The notes beneath the pieces are model-generated. The model worked only from the letters and a program-made list of their open reading frames with translations. It did not search any database and had not been told where the DNA came from. From Nitrospira sp. LK70 (GTDB taxonomy: Bacteria; Nitrospirota; Nitrospiria; Nitrospirales; Nitrospiraceae): a stretch of DNA of 64,000 nt. A program made the translations under genes and the position numbers. This document shows, piece by piece, positions 44,286-53,474 of the stretch; the stretch's first letter is position 1, and every line of letters begins with the position of its first letter. The stretch covers positions 1-64,000 of the forward strand of contig PHGD01000004.1 of assembly GCA_011090425.1 (NCBI GenBank), read 5' to 3'.

Positions 44286-45623
44286 ATGTGGAAGCTTCTC
44301 TATAACATCGGCCTTCTTCTTGCGACCCCTGTGATTGTGGGCGTCCTCCTGGCCAAGCCACGTTGCAGGCCGGGGTTTTTCCAGCGGATGGGCCGGCAGG
44401 TCCACTCTCCAGACGGCAGTGGATCGCCGCAGCCGGTTATTTGGGTGCACGCAGTGTCGCTCGGAGAAGTGGTGGCGGCAGCGCCCCTCGTGAAGGCACT
44501 GCACGAGCGCCATCCCGAGTTTCACTACATCGTGACGACGGTGACCGAGACCGGACGTGAGGCGGTCGAACAACGTTTAGGGGGCATCGCCGAACATCGA
44601 TACGCTCCGCTGGATTTTCCCTGGGCCGTGACAAATGTAGTTCGGCGCCTGCGTCCAATGCTCTATCTGTTCGTCGAGACCGAAATATGGCCGAACTTAC
44701 TGTGGACCTTACGAGATCAGGATGTGCCCTCTGTATTGGTGAATGGGCGGCTGTCTTCCCGGTCCTTTCGCCGTCAGGACTTGCCCATGATTCGGTCCTT
44801 CTATCGCTCCGTGCTTCGGACATTGACGCTCTGCCTGATGCAAACCGATCGGGATGGGGATCGTCTGGTTGCATTGGGGGCCGACCCGACGCGGGTTCAC
44901 GTGACCGGCAATATCAAGTTTGATCAACCGCTGCCGGACGTTCGATCGGATGAGTTGCTCCGCCGAGACTTCGGGATCGATGAACAGGAACAGTTGATTC
45001 TCGCCGGCAGTACGCATCCCGGCGAAGAGGAGCTGCTGGTCTCGGCTTACCGACAGATCGTGAAGACCTATCCCTCAACGGTGTTGATGTTGGCGCCGCG
45101 CCATATCGAGCGGACGGAACGACTCGAAGCGACGGTTCGAGAAGCCGGATTGGTCGTCCAGCGGAGGAGTCGGATTCGAGAGAAGCAATCCGGGCCACGC
45201 GTGGTCATTTTGGATACCAGAGGAGAGTTGTCTCGCGCCTATCGAGAAGCTGTCGTGGCATTCGTCGGGGGGACTTTGGTTCCGGTGGGTGGGCATAATT
45301 TGTTGGAACCGGCTGTGTGGGGCACACCGGTCATGTTTGGGCCCCATACAGACCACTGTGCGGAGGTCGCGACGCTGTTATCCGAAGCCGGAGGAGGGCG
45401 CCCCGTGACAGGGTTGGAGGATCTGGTTGCTTCGCTTGAAGAATGGTTAGGCCAGCCTGAAGTTCGATATCGGGTAGGCCAGGCTGCAAGGCAGGCGGTG
45501 CTGGACAATCAAGGCGCACTGATACGCAGTCTGGAGTTCATTGAAACCTGTCTCCTTGAGGCTCCTTCGTATTCCGACTCCTGTGTTGCAACGGGGCCGG
45601 GACCTCTTATGGCCAAACAGTAA
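44286..45623 (+). CDS. waaA: 3-deoxy-D-manno-octulosonic acid transferase WaaA (KdtA)
   Basis: WaaA adds Kdo to lipid IVA (GT30). The 445 residues have an N-terminal membrane anchor (LYNIGLLLATPVIVGVLLA). WVHAVSLGEVVAAAPLV, TTVTETGREAVEQR, FVETEIWPNLLW (the acceptor-site Glu) and AGSTHPGEEELLV follow, then GGTLVPVGGHNLLEPAVWG near the C-terminus. It is spaced one base from the lpxK start. No Kdo synthesis genes are in the window. Confidence 0.95.
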   Translation: MWKLLYNIGLLLATPVIVGVLLAKPRCRPGFFQRMGRQVHSPDGSGSPQPVIWVHAVSLGEVVAAAPLVKALHERHPEFHYIVTTVTETGREAVEQRLGGIAEHRYAPLDFPWAVTNVVRRLRPMLYLFVETEIWPNLLWTLRDQDVPSVLVNGRLSSRSFRRQDLPMIRSFYRSVLRTLTLCLMQTDRDGDRLVALGADPTRVHVTGNIKFDQPLPDVRSDELLRRDFGIDEQEQLILAGSTHPGEEELLVSAYRQIVKTYPSTVLMLAPRHIERTERLEATVREAGLVVQRRSRIREKQSGPRVVILDTRGELSRAYREAVVAFVGGTLVPVGGHNLLEPAVWGTPVMFGPHTDHCAEVATLLSEAGGGRPVTGLEDLVASLEEWLGQPEVRYRVGQAARQAVLDNQGALIRSLEFIETCLLEAPSYSDSCVATGPGPLMAKQ

Positions 45624-45624
45624 C

Positions 45625-46716
45625 ATGGCACTCTTGCAGCCTGGACAACCGGTCCGTAAAGGGCTTTACTGGGTTGCTGGGTTGTACGGCTTGATCATCC
45701 GATTTCGGCTGTGGTGCTATCGGAAAGGGTGGCTCAGTACGACGCGGTTACCCTGTCCTGTGGTGAGCGTGGGCAATCTTACGGTGGGGGGGACGGGAAA
45801 AACTCCCATCGTCATTCTCCTGACAGAATGGCTGTCGGCCAAAGGGCGGAAGGTGGCGATCTTGAGTCGGGGATACAAACGGACGAGTAGGGTACGGCAA
45901 CTTCTCGTATCTGATGGTTCTCGAATCTTGGCCGGCCCACTGGAAGCTGGTGATGAGCCATTCCTCATGGCGCAACGTTGTCCCCACGCCATTGTGGCGG
46001 TGGGAGCCGATCGGGTCGCGCTTGGTCGGTGGGTGTTGGATCGGTATCCAGTCGACTGCATTGTTCTAGATGACGGCTTTCAACATCGTGCGCTTCATCG
46101 TGATGTCGATCTTGTGTTGCTGGATGCCACCGATGCTGCAGGACTTGATGCGCTGCTTCCGGCCGGAAGACTGCGGGAACCCTTGGCGGAGCTGAGACGA
46201 GCCAGTGCAGTCGTGATTACCCGTGCCGAATCGTGTCAGGATGTGGCTGCGATCCATGGTCGAATGCGAATGATCTCCTGTCCACCCGAAGACGCCGTGG
46301 AAGTTGTGTTTCGACCGGAGTCCGTCATGTCGCTCGTTGCGGGTGAGCGGCAACCGGTTGAATGGTGCCGAAGAAAAAAAACGTGGTTGGTCAGCGGCAT
46401 AGGGAATAGCCGATCATTTCGTCGATCAGCCGAATCGATGGAGGTTGAGATCCTGGGTGAGACGGCGTTTGAAGATCATCACGGCTATCAGCACAGCGAC
46501 ATTGAGAAGATTCGTGCCAATCTACAGGGCACCGGCGGCGAGATCGTTCTGACGACTGAGAAGGACGGAGGGAAGCTGCTCCCCTTGCTCACCCCAAGCG
46601 ACCCTTGGTGGATGCTTCGCCTTGACACGAAAGTCGTGCGTGGAGAAGAGCGGCTGCACAGGCTAATTGATGGACCGTTACAGGGTGAGAGAGAACAAGT
46701 TGACTCTCGTGTCTAA
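45625..46716 (+). CDS. lpxK: Tetraacyldisaccharide 4'-kinase LpxK
   Basis: LpxK phosphorylates the lipid A disaccharide at C4'. The 363 residues include an N-terminal amphipathic anchor (GLYWVAGLYGLIIRFRLWCY), the P-loop VGNLTVGGTGKTP, VAILSRGYKR, DDGFQHRALHRDVDLVLLDA and a C-terminal TTEKDGGKL. ATG 45625 is chosen; the frame is open from 45541 inside waaA. The waaF-gmhB frame overlaps its 3' end. Confidence 0.94.
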   Translation: MALLQPGQPVRKGLYWVAGLYGLIIRFRLWCYRKGWLSTTRLPCPVVSVGNLTVGGTGKTPIVILLTEWLSAKGRKVAILSRGYKRTSRVRQLLVSDGSRILAGPLEAGDEPFLMAQRCPHAIVAVGADRVALGRWVLDRYPVDCIVLDDGFQHRALHRDVDLVLLDATDAAGLDALLPAGRLREPLAELRRASAVVITRAESCQDVAAIHGRMRMISCPPEDAVEVVFRPESVMSLVAGERQPVEWCRRKKTWLVSGIGNSRSFRRSAESMEVEILGETAFEDHHGYQHSDIEKIRANLQGTGGEIVLTTEKDGGKLLPLLTPSDPWWMLRLDTKVVRGEERLHRLIDGPLQGEREQVDSRV

Positions 46717-48427
46717 GAATTTGCCTCACAAAATCCTGGTGCGGGCGCCGAATTGGATCGGCGACGCCGTCATGTGTGAGCCGGCTGTCCGTGGGCTGCG
46801 GTCTCTGTTCCCTGAAGCCGAGTTGACGATGCTCGCGAGACCTACCATTGCAGAGCTGTTCATCACCCATCCGGGGGTGAATTCCGTGCTGCGGTATGAT
46901 GACAAGGGAGCTCACGCGGGAATGTCGGGAAAGTGGTCGCTCGCCGGTACGTTGCGACGGCATCGCTTCGATTTGGCGGTACTGTTTCAGAACGCGTTTG
47001 AAGCCGCATTCCTTGCGTGGCTCGCCGGCATCCCACGACGATATGGTTATGCAACCGATGGGAGAGTCCTATTTCTGACCGAACCGGTTGCCGTTGCCAA
47101 AGGCCCTGTTCCGGTGCATCAAGTCGAGTACTATTGGAATTTATTGAGACCATTGGGACTGGCTGGCGGAGCCATTCTTCCTACGCTGCTCGTTTCGGCA
47201 GACGAGGGTCGAACGGTCGATGTACGGCTTGCCGCGAGCGGTATCTGCTCGTCGGACATCATTATCGGGATCAACCCCGGCTCAATCTATGGCGGCGCCA
47301 AGCGGTGGATGTCGGACCGATTTGCCGAAGTCGCGAAGCGACTTGTGCGACGCTTGGAACAGACTGAGAACGCGCATGTCGCAGTGGTCATCCTTGGAGC
47401 AAAGGGAGAGGAATCGCTGGGGAAGGATATTGCCGCTCAGCTCAGCGGACGATCGGCGGTCTTATCCGGTGCGACGACTATTCGGGAGCTCATGGCGGTG
47501 GTGAAGCGTTGTCGCTTGCTGATTACGAACGATACAGGGCCGATGCATATTGCGGCGGCTTTCGGTGTGCCGGTCGTGGCGGTGTTCGGCCCCACGGATT
47601 GGCGCACCACGGCTCCCTACGGACAAGAACGGTCGATCGTGCGAGAAGCCGTAGACTGTGCGCCCTGCCTTCTCAGGGAATGTCCGATCGATCACCGTTG
47701 CATGACGAGAGTGTCGGTGGAGAAAGTGTATGAGGCTGCGATCCAGGTCGTGAAAGATGAAAAGTTGGAAAGTGAGAGGCCTGAGCGAGGAGGGGCCTCA
47801 ACTCTTGAACATGCTAACGTTCTCGCTCAATTGGCCGGCTACACCATCTTTCTCGATCGAGACGGAACGCTCAACCCCGATCCCGGTTATATCAAGTCCA
47901 CCGATCAGTTTGAGCTGTTCCCAGGGGTGCCTGAGGCGATCGCCAGGCTGAAGCGGGCCGGTGCCAGATTGATCGTCGTCACCAATCAATCGGGGATCGC
48001 GCGTGGATTCTTGACGCACGATGATCTCGATGCCGTACACATGAAGCTACGGGGTCTTCTCGGTGCTGCCGGTGCGTCACTCGATGCGATCTATTTCTGT
48101 CCTCACCATCCTGACGACGGTTGCGACTGTCGAAAGCCGAACCGGGGGATGATCGACCAATCCGTGCGAGAATGGAAGGTGAATCTTGATCGATCCTACC
48201 TGATCGGCGATCACATCCCCGATATCGAGTTGGCGAAGCGCATTGGGGCGCGAAGTGTTTTGGTGACGACTGGAGCCGTTCGCCGACAGGAAGCAGAAAG
48301 GCTGAAAGTCTCAGGGCCGGCACCGGATTGGATCGCGTCATCGTTGACGGAGGCTGTCGATTGGGTCTTGTCCGATGCCGGCCGGTTGTCCGCACAGATC
48401 GGCGAGCGTCAGGGTACGCATCCATGA
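46670..48427 (+). CDS. Fusion of heptosyltransferase II (WaaF-like) and GmhB phosphatase
   Basis: The 585 residues join two heptose-pathway enzymes. Residues about 20-365 are a GT9 heptosyltransferase (ILVRAPNWIGDAVMCEPAV, GINPGSIYGGAKRWMSDRFA, TNDTGPMHIAAAFGVPVVAV, FGPTDWRTTAPYG). Residues about 390-575 are the HAD phosphatase GmhB, with FLDRDGTLNPD (nucleophile Asp), VVTNQSGIARG, a zinc-binding Cys/His cluster (FCPHHPDDGCDCRKP) and YLIGDHIPDIELAK. GmhB dephosphorylates heptose 1,7-bisphosphate and WaaF uses the resulting ADP-heptose. The start is uncertain: ATG 46670 overlaps lpxK by 47 bases, and GTG 46709 is another choice. Confidence 0.93.
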   Translation: MDRYRVRENKLTLVSKNLPHKILVRAPNWIGDAVMCEPAVRGLRSLFPEAELTMLARPTIAELFITHPGVNSVLRYDDKGAHAGMSGKWSLAGTLRRHRFDLAVLFQNAFEAAFLAWLAGIPRRYGYATDGRVLFLTEPVAVAKGPVPVHQVEYYWNLLRPLGLAGGAILPTLLVSADEGRTVDVRLAASGICSSDIIIGINPGSIYGGAKRWMSDRFAEVAKRLVRRLEQTENAHVAVVILGAKGEESLGKDIAAQLSGRSAVLSGATTIRELMAVVKRCRLLITNDTGPMHIAAAFGVPVVAVFGPTDWRTTAPYGQERSIVREAVDCAPCLLRECPIDHRCMTRVSVEKVYEAAIQVVKDEKLESERPERGGASTLEHANVLAQLAGYTIFLDRDGTLNPDPGYIKSTDQFELFPGVPEAIARLKRAGARLIVVTNQSGIARGFLTHDDLDAVHMKLRGLLGAAGASLDAIYFCPHHPDDGCDCRKPNRGMIDQSVREWKVNLDRSYLIGDHIPDIELAKRIGARSVLVTTGAVRRQEAERLKVSGPAPDWIASSLTEAVDWVLSDAGRLSAQIGERQGTHP

Positions 48428-48548
48428 GCACGGATGGAGCCGAAAAGACGCTATTCGGTCCGGCTTGTGTCGGCTGAGGAGCCGGCGTAAGTTGTGTCAG
48501 CGGCAATGAGAAGAAAGAGTCGGCTCAGTTGTTCAGAGAGAGAAGGAG

Positions 48549-49550
48549 ATGACCGTGAACCGGCCGGTGACCACCTGTTCGATTCCTTGTAACCTTTGTG
48601 GCGGCACTGAGGTCTCGATTCTTTCGAACAGAAGTCGAAGCGGGAAGCTATTGCGCACCGTCATCTGTGAAGCCTGCGGGCTCGTGTGGTCGGACCCACG
48701 TCCTCATGACGCCAGGCACTTTTACGAGGAGGAGTATCGACTCTCCTATAAACACACGTACAGCCCGAAACCGAAGCATGTCTTGCGCGCGGGCCATGTG
48801 GCCCTCTCGCGATTCGAAAAGATCGAACCGTTGCTGTCGAGTCGGAAAACGGTTCTGGATGTCGGCACCGGCGGAGGAGAATTCGCCTATCTGCTTCAAT
48901 CGTTGGGACATGGCGTGAACGGGATTGAACCGAATAGAGGGTATGCCGACTATTCCATACGCGAATATGGGCTCACGGTACAGGTCGGGTTCGTGCAAGA
49001 GGCGGCGTTTGCACCAGAATCGTTCGATGTGGTCACGATCTGGCATGTGCTCGAACACACAGAAGATCCGGGGTTCATTTTGGCCCTGCTCCGATCCTGG
49101 CTCAAGCCGGACGGTACGCTGGTGGTGGAAGTTCCGAATGTGGAGGCAACCTGTCAGGCCCCTCAGAGTACTTTCCATGAAGCCCATCTGTACAATTTCA
49201 ACGTGGTGTCATTGCGTAGGTTGGCCAAAAAACATGGGTTGTACGAGGTCAAGCATCTGATCTCTCGCGACGGTGGGAACATCACGATGTTCTTTTCCCG
49301 CATGGAGCCGCTGGTCGGCGATCATTACGATGCCTCGATTCCCGGCAACTGCGAATGGATCTCGAGGATCGTGCGTCAGCACAGCAACGTGCGACGCCAC
49401 TTGACGCCGTTGCCGTACGTTCGCGTTTGGCAACGCCTCTGCCGAACAGTCCAAGAGAGGCGAGATACTGCGGGTGAGCGGAACGGTAAGGCACTGCTCG
49501 ACAAACTCTATTCTGCTCAGCTGCCGCTCCATTCTGTCGGACGGCCATGA
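48549..49550 (+). CDS. SAM-dependent methyltransferase with N-terminal zinc-ribbon
   Basis: The 333 residues start at ATG 48549 after AGAAGGAG. The N-terminus carries CNLCGG and CEACGLVW, four Cys that look like a zinc ribbon. Next comes a class I methyltransferase core with VLDVGTGGGEFAYLL (SAM loop), VNGIEPN and VTIWHVLEHTEDP. Such proteins methylate sugars or lipids in surface-glycan clusters. The location beside heptosyltransferases suggests an LPS-core substrate. The exact acceptor is unknown. Confidence 0.87.
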   Translation: MTVNRPVTTCSIPCNLCGGTEVSILSNRSRSGKLLRTVICEACGLVWSDPRPHDARHFYEEEYRLSYKHTYSPKPKHVLRAGHVALSRFEKIEPLLSSRKTVLDVGTGGGEFAYLLQSLGHGVNGIEPNRGYADYSIREYGLTVQVGFVQEAAFAPESFDVVTIWHVLEHTEDPGFILALLRSWLKPDGTLVVEVPNVEATCQAPQSTFHEAHLYNFNVVSLRRLAKKHGLYEVKHLISRDGGNITMFFSRMEPLVGDHYDASIPGNCEWISRIVRQHSNVRRHLTPLPYVRVWQRLCRTVQERRDTAGERNGKALLDKLYSAQLPLHSVGRP

Positions 49551-49563
49551 AGCGAGTCGAACC

Positions 49564-50712
49564 GTGCAAGGATTGACGACAGGCGTTCTTCCTTCGTCTT
49601 TAGGCTCTGACGAACGGGGTTCGCCGGAAGGTTGTCCGGTACCAGCTGTTAACTCTCTCCCTAGTCGTTCCGCGTCGACGTTGAACTGCGCCCGTATTCT
49701 TCTGATCAAGCCCAGTTCTCTCGGGGATATCGTTCACGCCTTTCCAGTCGTCTCGGCGATCAAAGCGCAATGGCCGAGATCGCACATTACGTGGGTGGTG
49801 AAGCGCCAGTGGGCTGACCTTGTCGAGCGTGCGGAAGGAATCGACCGTGTCTGGCCTGTGGAGATGACGGTGAAGAGTTGGATCAAAGAAGGCCAGGCAC
49901 TGCGAGCAGAGCGGTTCGATCTCGCCATCGATTTGCAAGGCCTGTTTCGCAGTGGCATTTTGGCGCGTTTCAGCGGCGCACCGATGCGTATCGGATTCGC
50001 GAATGGGAGGGAAGGGAGCCCATGGTTTTATACTCAACGGGTAGCGGTGCCCAGCCCCGATATCCACGCTGTCGACCGATATCTTTCGGTTGCCGCAGCG
50101 TTGGGAGCAGCTCTGCCTGACAAACCGCGATTTGGGTTCAGGTTGTCGGAGGAGGACATGGCGGCCGTCCGGGAGCTCTGTCGGAGCAGAGGCTTTGCGG
50201 TGGACAGGCCATGGGTCGCCATGAACATGGGGGCGCGCTGGCCGACAAAGCGCTGGCCGCAGGAGTCCTTCGCCGCCGTCGTGGATCAGCTGCATGAGAC
50301 ACAACTTGATCCGATCGTCATGATAGGGGGTGCGGATGAGCGCGCCTACACCAAGAAGGTGAGAGCTCTGACAGACCGCCCATTCATCGATCTGAGCGGT
50401 GAGATCCCATTGGGGTACTTACCGGCGTTGCTTTCTAAGGCGACCGTTATGATCACAAACGATTCCGGACCGATGCACATTGCTGCCGCGCTTGGAGTTC
50501 CGGTCATCGCGATGTTTGGCCCGACCAGCGCGATTCGGACCGGCCCGTATGGGACCGGCCATCATGCATTAGCCGGTCAGGTATCCTGCAGCCCTTGTTT
50601 CAGTCGTGTCTGCCGACACGATCCTGAATTGGAATGCCTTCATCTCATTAAGCCGGCCCACGTAGTCGATCTGATACGACCGCTGTTGGCGGCTCACGTG
50701 CCATGTCGATGA
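49564..50712 (+). CDS. GT9 heptosyltransferase (WaaC/WaaF-like)
   Basis: The GT9 core starts near residue 45 with ILLIKPSSLGDIVHAFPVVS, and WVVKRQWADLVERAEGIDRV follows. The rest includes AIDLQGLFRSGILA, MNMGARWPTKRWPQESFA and TNDSGPMHIAAALGVPVIAM. GTG 49564 gives 382 residues with about 40 unusual leading residues. TTG 49681 would give a compact family-length protein. It overlaps the next GT9 gene by 10 bases. The LPSSLGDIVH-type start favours heptosyltransferase I. Confidence 0.88.
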   Translation: MQGLTTGVLPSSLGSDERGSPEGCPVPAVNSLPSRSASTLNCARILLIKPSSLGDIVHAFPVVSAIKAQWPRSHITWVVKRQWADLVERAEGIDRVWPVEMTVKSWIKEGQALRAERFDLAIDLQGLFRSGILARFSGAPMRIGFANGREGSPWFYTQRVAVPSPDIHAVDRYLSVAAALGAALPDKPRFGFRLSEEDMAAVRELCRSRGFAVDRPWVAMNMGARWPTKRWPQESFAAVVDQLHETQLDPIVMIGGADERAYTKKVRALTDRPFIDLSGEIPLGYLPALLSKATVMITNDSGPMHIAAALGVPVIAMFGPTSAIRTGPYGTGHHALAGQVSCSPCFSRVCRHDPELECLHLIKPAHVVDLIRPLLAAHVPCR

Positions 50713-51728
50713 ACGTCCTGATCGTTCGCCCGGACGGTATCGGCGACGTCCTGCTTTCGCTTCCCGTGGCGACACAACTCAGGCGGCTTGTGCCGGGGGT
50801 CACAATCGGTTTTCTCACCAGTCCTACGGTCGCACCTCTTCTCGATCGCCATCCCGATGTGGACTATGTGCGAACGATTCGCTTCACGGACCCATTCAAA
50901 GAACTCCGTCTCGCCTTTACACAAGGAGTTGAGGCGGCGATTTTTCTGAAGCCGTTTCGTCGTCTGATGTGGGCCGCATGGGTTGCCGCTGTACCGATTC
51001 GAGTCGCGACGAGGTACCGTTGGTATAGCCTATTGGCCAACCGCCATGTTTACGAACATCGCAGCGAATTTTCGAAGCATGAGTCGGAATACAACGTTGA
51101 AATGCTGAAGGGGTTGGGATTGCGCCCCCAGCCTGTGATCCCGCCGGTACTCACCTTGACGGAAACGGAACGGGACGCTGGTGCAGCTCGATGGTCGCGA
51201 CTGCCGAGTCCTCGCGCCGTGGTCCACCCGGGAGGAGTTTCTGCGCGTCGCTGGCGGCTGGAGCAGTACCGTGACCTGGTCGCGGCATTGACGGACCGAG
51301 GGTATGGTGTTCTGCTTACAGGCAGCGGTCAGGAACGAACGGAGTTCGGCAAAGGTCAGCTGCCGTCTCCGACGTCTTCCTCAGGGGTAGTGAATCTTAT
51401 GGGTACTCTGTCGTTGCGGGAGTTGATGTCGGTGATCGGCAATGCTCATGTCGTCGTCTCAGGAGCGACAGGACCGGCTCATCTGGCGGCAGCCCTAGGT
51501 GTCCCCGCCGTCACCTTGTTTGACCCGCGGCGAAACAACTTGCCTGTGAGATGGAAACCGCTTGGGACGGGAGTCTTGCTGCGACCGGATGTTCCCACTT
51601 GCGAAAAATGTATCGGGGAGGTCTGCCCCTACTGGGATTGTCTCGATCGATTCACTGTTGCAAAGGTCACGTCCGCAATCGCCAAGGTCTCTGAGGCCCC
51701 ATCGGCGCTGACCGTGATTCATATGTAA
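50703..51728 (+). CDS. GT9 heptosyltransferase, third copy
   Basis: The 341 residues begin MNVLIVRPDGIGDVLLSLPV. Later come VVHPGGVSARRWRLEQYRDL, LLTGSGQERTEFGK and VSGATGPAHLAAALGVPAVT. PTCEKCIGEVCPYWDCLDRF, with four Cys near the end, may bind metal. It is the third GT9 enzyme in this window and is probably an inner-core sugar transferase. It is translationally coupled to the preceding gene by overlap. Confidence 0.88.
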   Translation: MSMNVLIVRPDGIGDVLLSLPVATQLRRLVPGVTIGFLTSPTVAPLLDRHPDVDYVRTIRFTDPFKELRLAFTQGVEAAIFLKPFRRLMWAAWVAAVPIRVATRYRWYSLLANRHVYEHRSEFSKHESEYNVEMLKGLGLRPQPVIPPVLTLTETERDAGAARWSRLPSPRAVVHPGGVSARRWRLEQYRDLVAALTDRGYGVLLTGSGQERTEFGKGQLPSPTSSSGVVNLMGTLSLRELMSVIGNAHVVVSGATGPAHLAAALGVPAVTLFDPRRNNLPVRWKPLGTGVLLRPDVPTCEKCIGEVCPYWDCLDRFTVAKVTSAIAKVSEAPSALTVIHM

Positions 51729-51831
51729 GACGTCCCATCGTTGTTGTGGAGAGTTGTTTCTGGATGCTGCGCTTGACTCCAATGCTCTTCTGCGTTCATA
51801 TTCTGAACGTTGGGTACGGCCATCTAACCAT

Positions 51832-52419
51832 ATGAATCTCCAGGAGCAACGAGATCTTCTCTTGCTGAGCGAACTGGAACGCGATGGTGCGGTCACCCAG
51901 CGGTCTCTTGCAACAAAGCTAGGGGTTGCTCTAGGTTTGACCAATCTCTATCTTAAGCGGTTGGCGCGGGACGGCTATATTAAAATAACCACGATTCCCT
52001 TACAGCGGGTTCGGTATGTTCTGACTCCACAAGGGCTTGCTGAGAAATCCAGGCTGGCCTATCTCTCTATGGAGTATTCCCTGTCTCACTACCGCGATCT
52101 GCGGACGCGGCTACGAGAAGCGCTGTCTGATACGGTCCAAAACGGAACGAAACGGGTCGTCATTTATGGAATCGGTGACCTGGCGGAGATGGCGTATCTC
52201 TCGCTCCGAGAAATGCATATGACCTTGGTTGGATTCGTAGATGATAGCCGACAGGAGGCGTTTTTATCCTATCCGGTCTGGCCGCCGGAGGTGTTGAGTG
52301 AATGGGAATTCGATGTAGTGTTCCTGGCGGGTTTCGACCAGGCAGCGGGGCACCGTGAAACATTGCATCAACGCCTCGTTCCTGATAGCAAGATCATAGC
52401 GCTGGCTCCATCATTCTGA
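51832..52419 (+). CDS. MarR-type winged-helix regulator with Rossmann-like C-terminus
   Basis: This is a likely regulator of the downstream polysaccharide genes. The 195 residues start at ATG 51832; the frame is open to TTG 51754 and no clear ribosome site decides between them. A winged helix (LLLLSELERDGAVTQRSLAT, LGLTNLYLKRLARDGYIKI, RYVLTPQGLAEK) matches EPS-associated MarR-like proteins. A C-terminal part (RVVIYGIGDLAEMAYLSLRE, LVGFVDDSRQEAFLS) resembles a nucleotide-sugar or CoA-binding Rossmann fold. The fused domain could sense a glycan precursor; that is inference. Confidence 0.8.
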   Translation: MNLQEQRDLLLLSELERDGAVTQRSLATKLGVALGLTNLYLKRLARDGYIKITTIPLQRVRYVLTPQGLAEKSRLAYLSMEYSLSHYRDLRTRLREALSDTVQNGTKRVVIYGIGDLAEMAYLSLREMHMTLVGFVDDSRQEAFLSYPVWPPEVLSEWEFDVVFLAGFDQAAGHRETLHQRLVPDSKIIALAPSF

Positions 52420-52551
52420 GTGCCGCGGAGCGGTTGTTTTTTCTGTTCCCTGTAAGTGAAAGGGCGGAGCTGTGTCCGCAGGATGCGCGACAAGCGCGAC
52501 TGGCGGGATTCGCGACCAAGGTGTGACTCGCGAGAGTTGCCGAATGGGCGA

Positions 52552-52914
52552 ATGGCCATAATCCGGTTTGAGGATCTTGAGGTATGGCAGGAAGCCACTT
52601 CGTTGGCGGTTGAGATCTATGTCGTCTCGAAAGATGGCAGCTTTTCCCAGGATTTCGGTTTCAGGGATCAACTGCGGCGATCGGCTGTTTCGATTGCTTC
52701 AAATATCGCCGAAGGCAAGGAGCGAGAGACGATTCCTGAGTTGATTCGCCATTTCTATATCGCAAAAGGATCATCCGGTGAACTCAAGACTCAGCTTTTC
52801 ATTGCCGAGCGAGTGGGTTACATCGGGTCAGACCGTGCCAAAGATCTCAGACAAACCGCAGAGAAGATCAGCGCCAAACTCGGCGCCTTGATTCGAACAC
52901 TCAAAGCGAAGTAG
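52552..52914 (+). CDS. Four-helix-bundle protein (bIVP / S23 family)
   Basis: The 120 residues start at ATG 52552; upstream open frame is Arg-rich and reads repeat-like DNA. FEDLEVWQEATSLAVEIYVV, DQLRRSAVSIASNIAEGKER and FYIAKGSSGELKTQL are the standard family motifs. The family was first seen in 23S rRNA intervening sequences, and its members scatter widely through genomes. The function is unclear. It lies between the MarR-like and NusG-like genes with GCGAC-rich palindromic words on either side. Confidence 0.88.
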   Translation: MAIIRFEDLEVWQEATSLAVEIYVVSKDGSFSQDFGFRDQLRRSAVSIASNIAEGKERETIPELIRHFYIAKGSSGELKTQLFIAERVGYIGSDRAKDLRQTAEKISAKLGALIRTLKAK

Positions 52915-52924
52915 CGAGATTCCT

Positions 52925-53464
52925 ATGAGCGCTCGATTCTCCACTTTGGCGTGTCCCGCATCCCTCGCGTTTCCCGCACCTCGCTGGTACGCAGTCCGTA
53001 CCAAATCACGTCATGAAAAACTAGTACGAGATCAATTGGATAAGCAAGGAATCGAGCCGTTGCTGCCGACGGTCAAACGGCTGAGTCAGTGGAAAGACAG
53101 GAAAAAGGAAATCGAGGTCCCGCTGTTCTCCGGCTATTGTTTCGTGCGGTTTGCTCAGCTGGAAAAGACACCGGTGCAAAAGATCGTAGGAGTCGTCGAA
53201 ATCGTCGGCAGCGGAAATCGACCTGAACCGATCCCCGAGCAAGAAATCGATGCGCTACGCCGCCTCATGATGAGCGTTCTTCCGTATGATCCCCATCCCT
53301 ACCTTCATGAAGGGATGAAAGTGGAAGTCGTTCGCGGACCCTTGCAAGGAACGCACGGCATTCTGCTGCGAAAAGAGAAGCGGCATCGCTTAGTAATCGG
53401 AGTGCGACTTATTCAGCAAGCGGCGGCGGTTGAAATCGACGTGAATGATGTGATGGCAGTGTGA
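52925..53464 (+). CDS. NusG-like specialised antiterminator (UpxY/RfaH type)
   Basis: This NusG paralogue probably lets polymerase read through the long polysaccharide operon. The 179 residues contain RWYAVRTKSRHEKLVRDQLD (NGN domain), VPLFSGYCFVRF, and a KOW segment HEGMKVEVVRGPLQGTHGIL. The first 20 residues (Ala/Pro-rich) are encoded by repeat-like CTCGCG sequence and may not be native. The 3' end of this gene is duplicated as a remnant at 54385-54483. Its position at the head of the cluster fits the usual UpxY arrangement. Confidence 0.9.
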   Translation: MSARFSTLACPASLAFPAPRWYAVRTKSRHEKLVRDQLDKQGIEPLLPTVKRLSQWKDRKKEIEVPLFSGYCFVRFAQLEKTPVQKIVGVVEIVGSGNRPEPIPEQEIDALRRLMMSVLPYDPHPYLHEGMKVEVVRGPLQGTHGILLRKEKRHRLVIGVRLIQQAAAVEIDVNDVMAV

Positions 53465-53474
53465 TCTTCATCCC

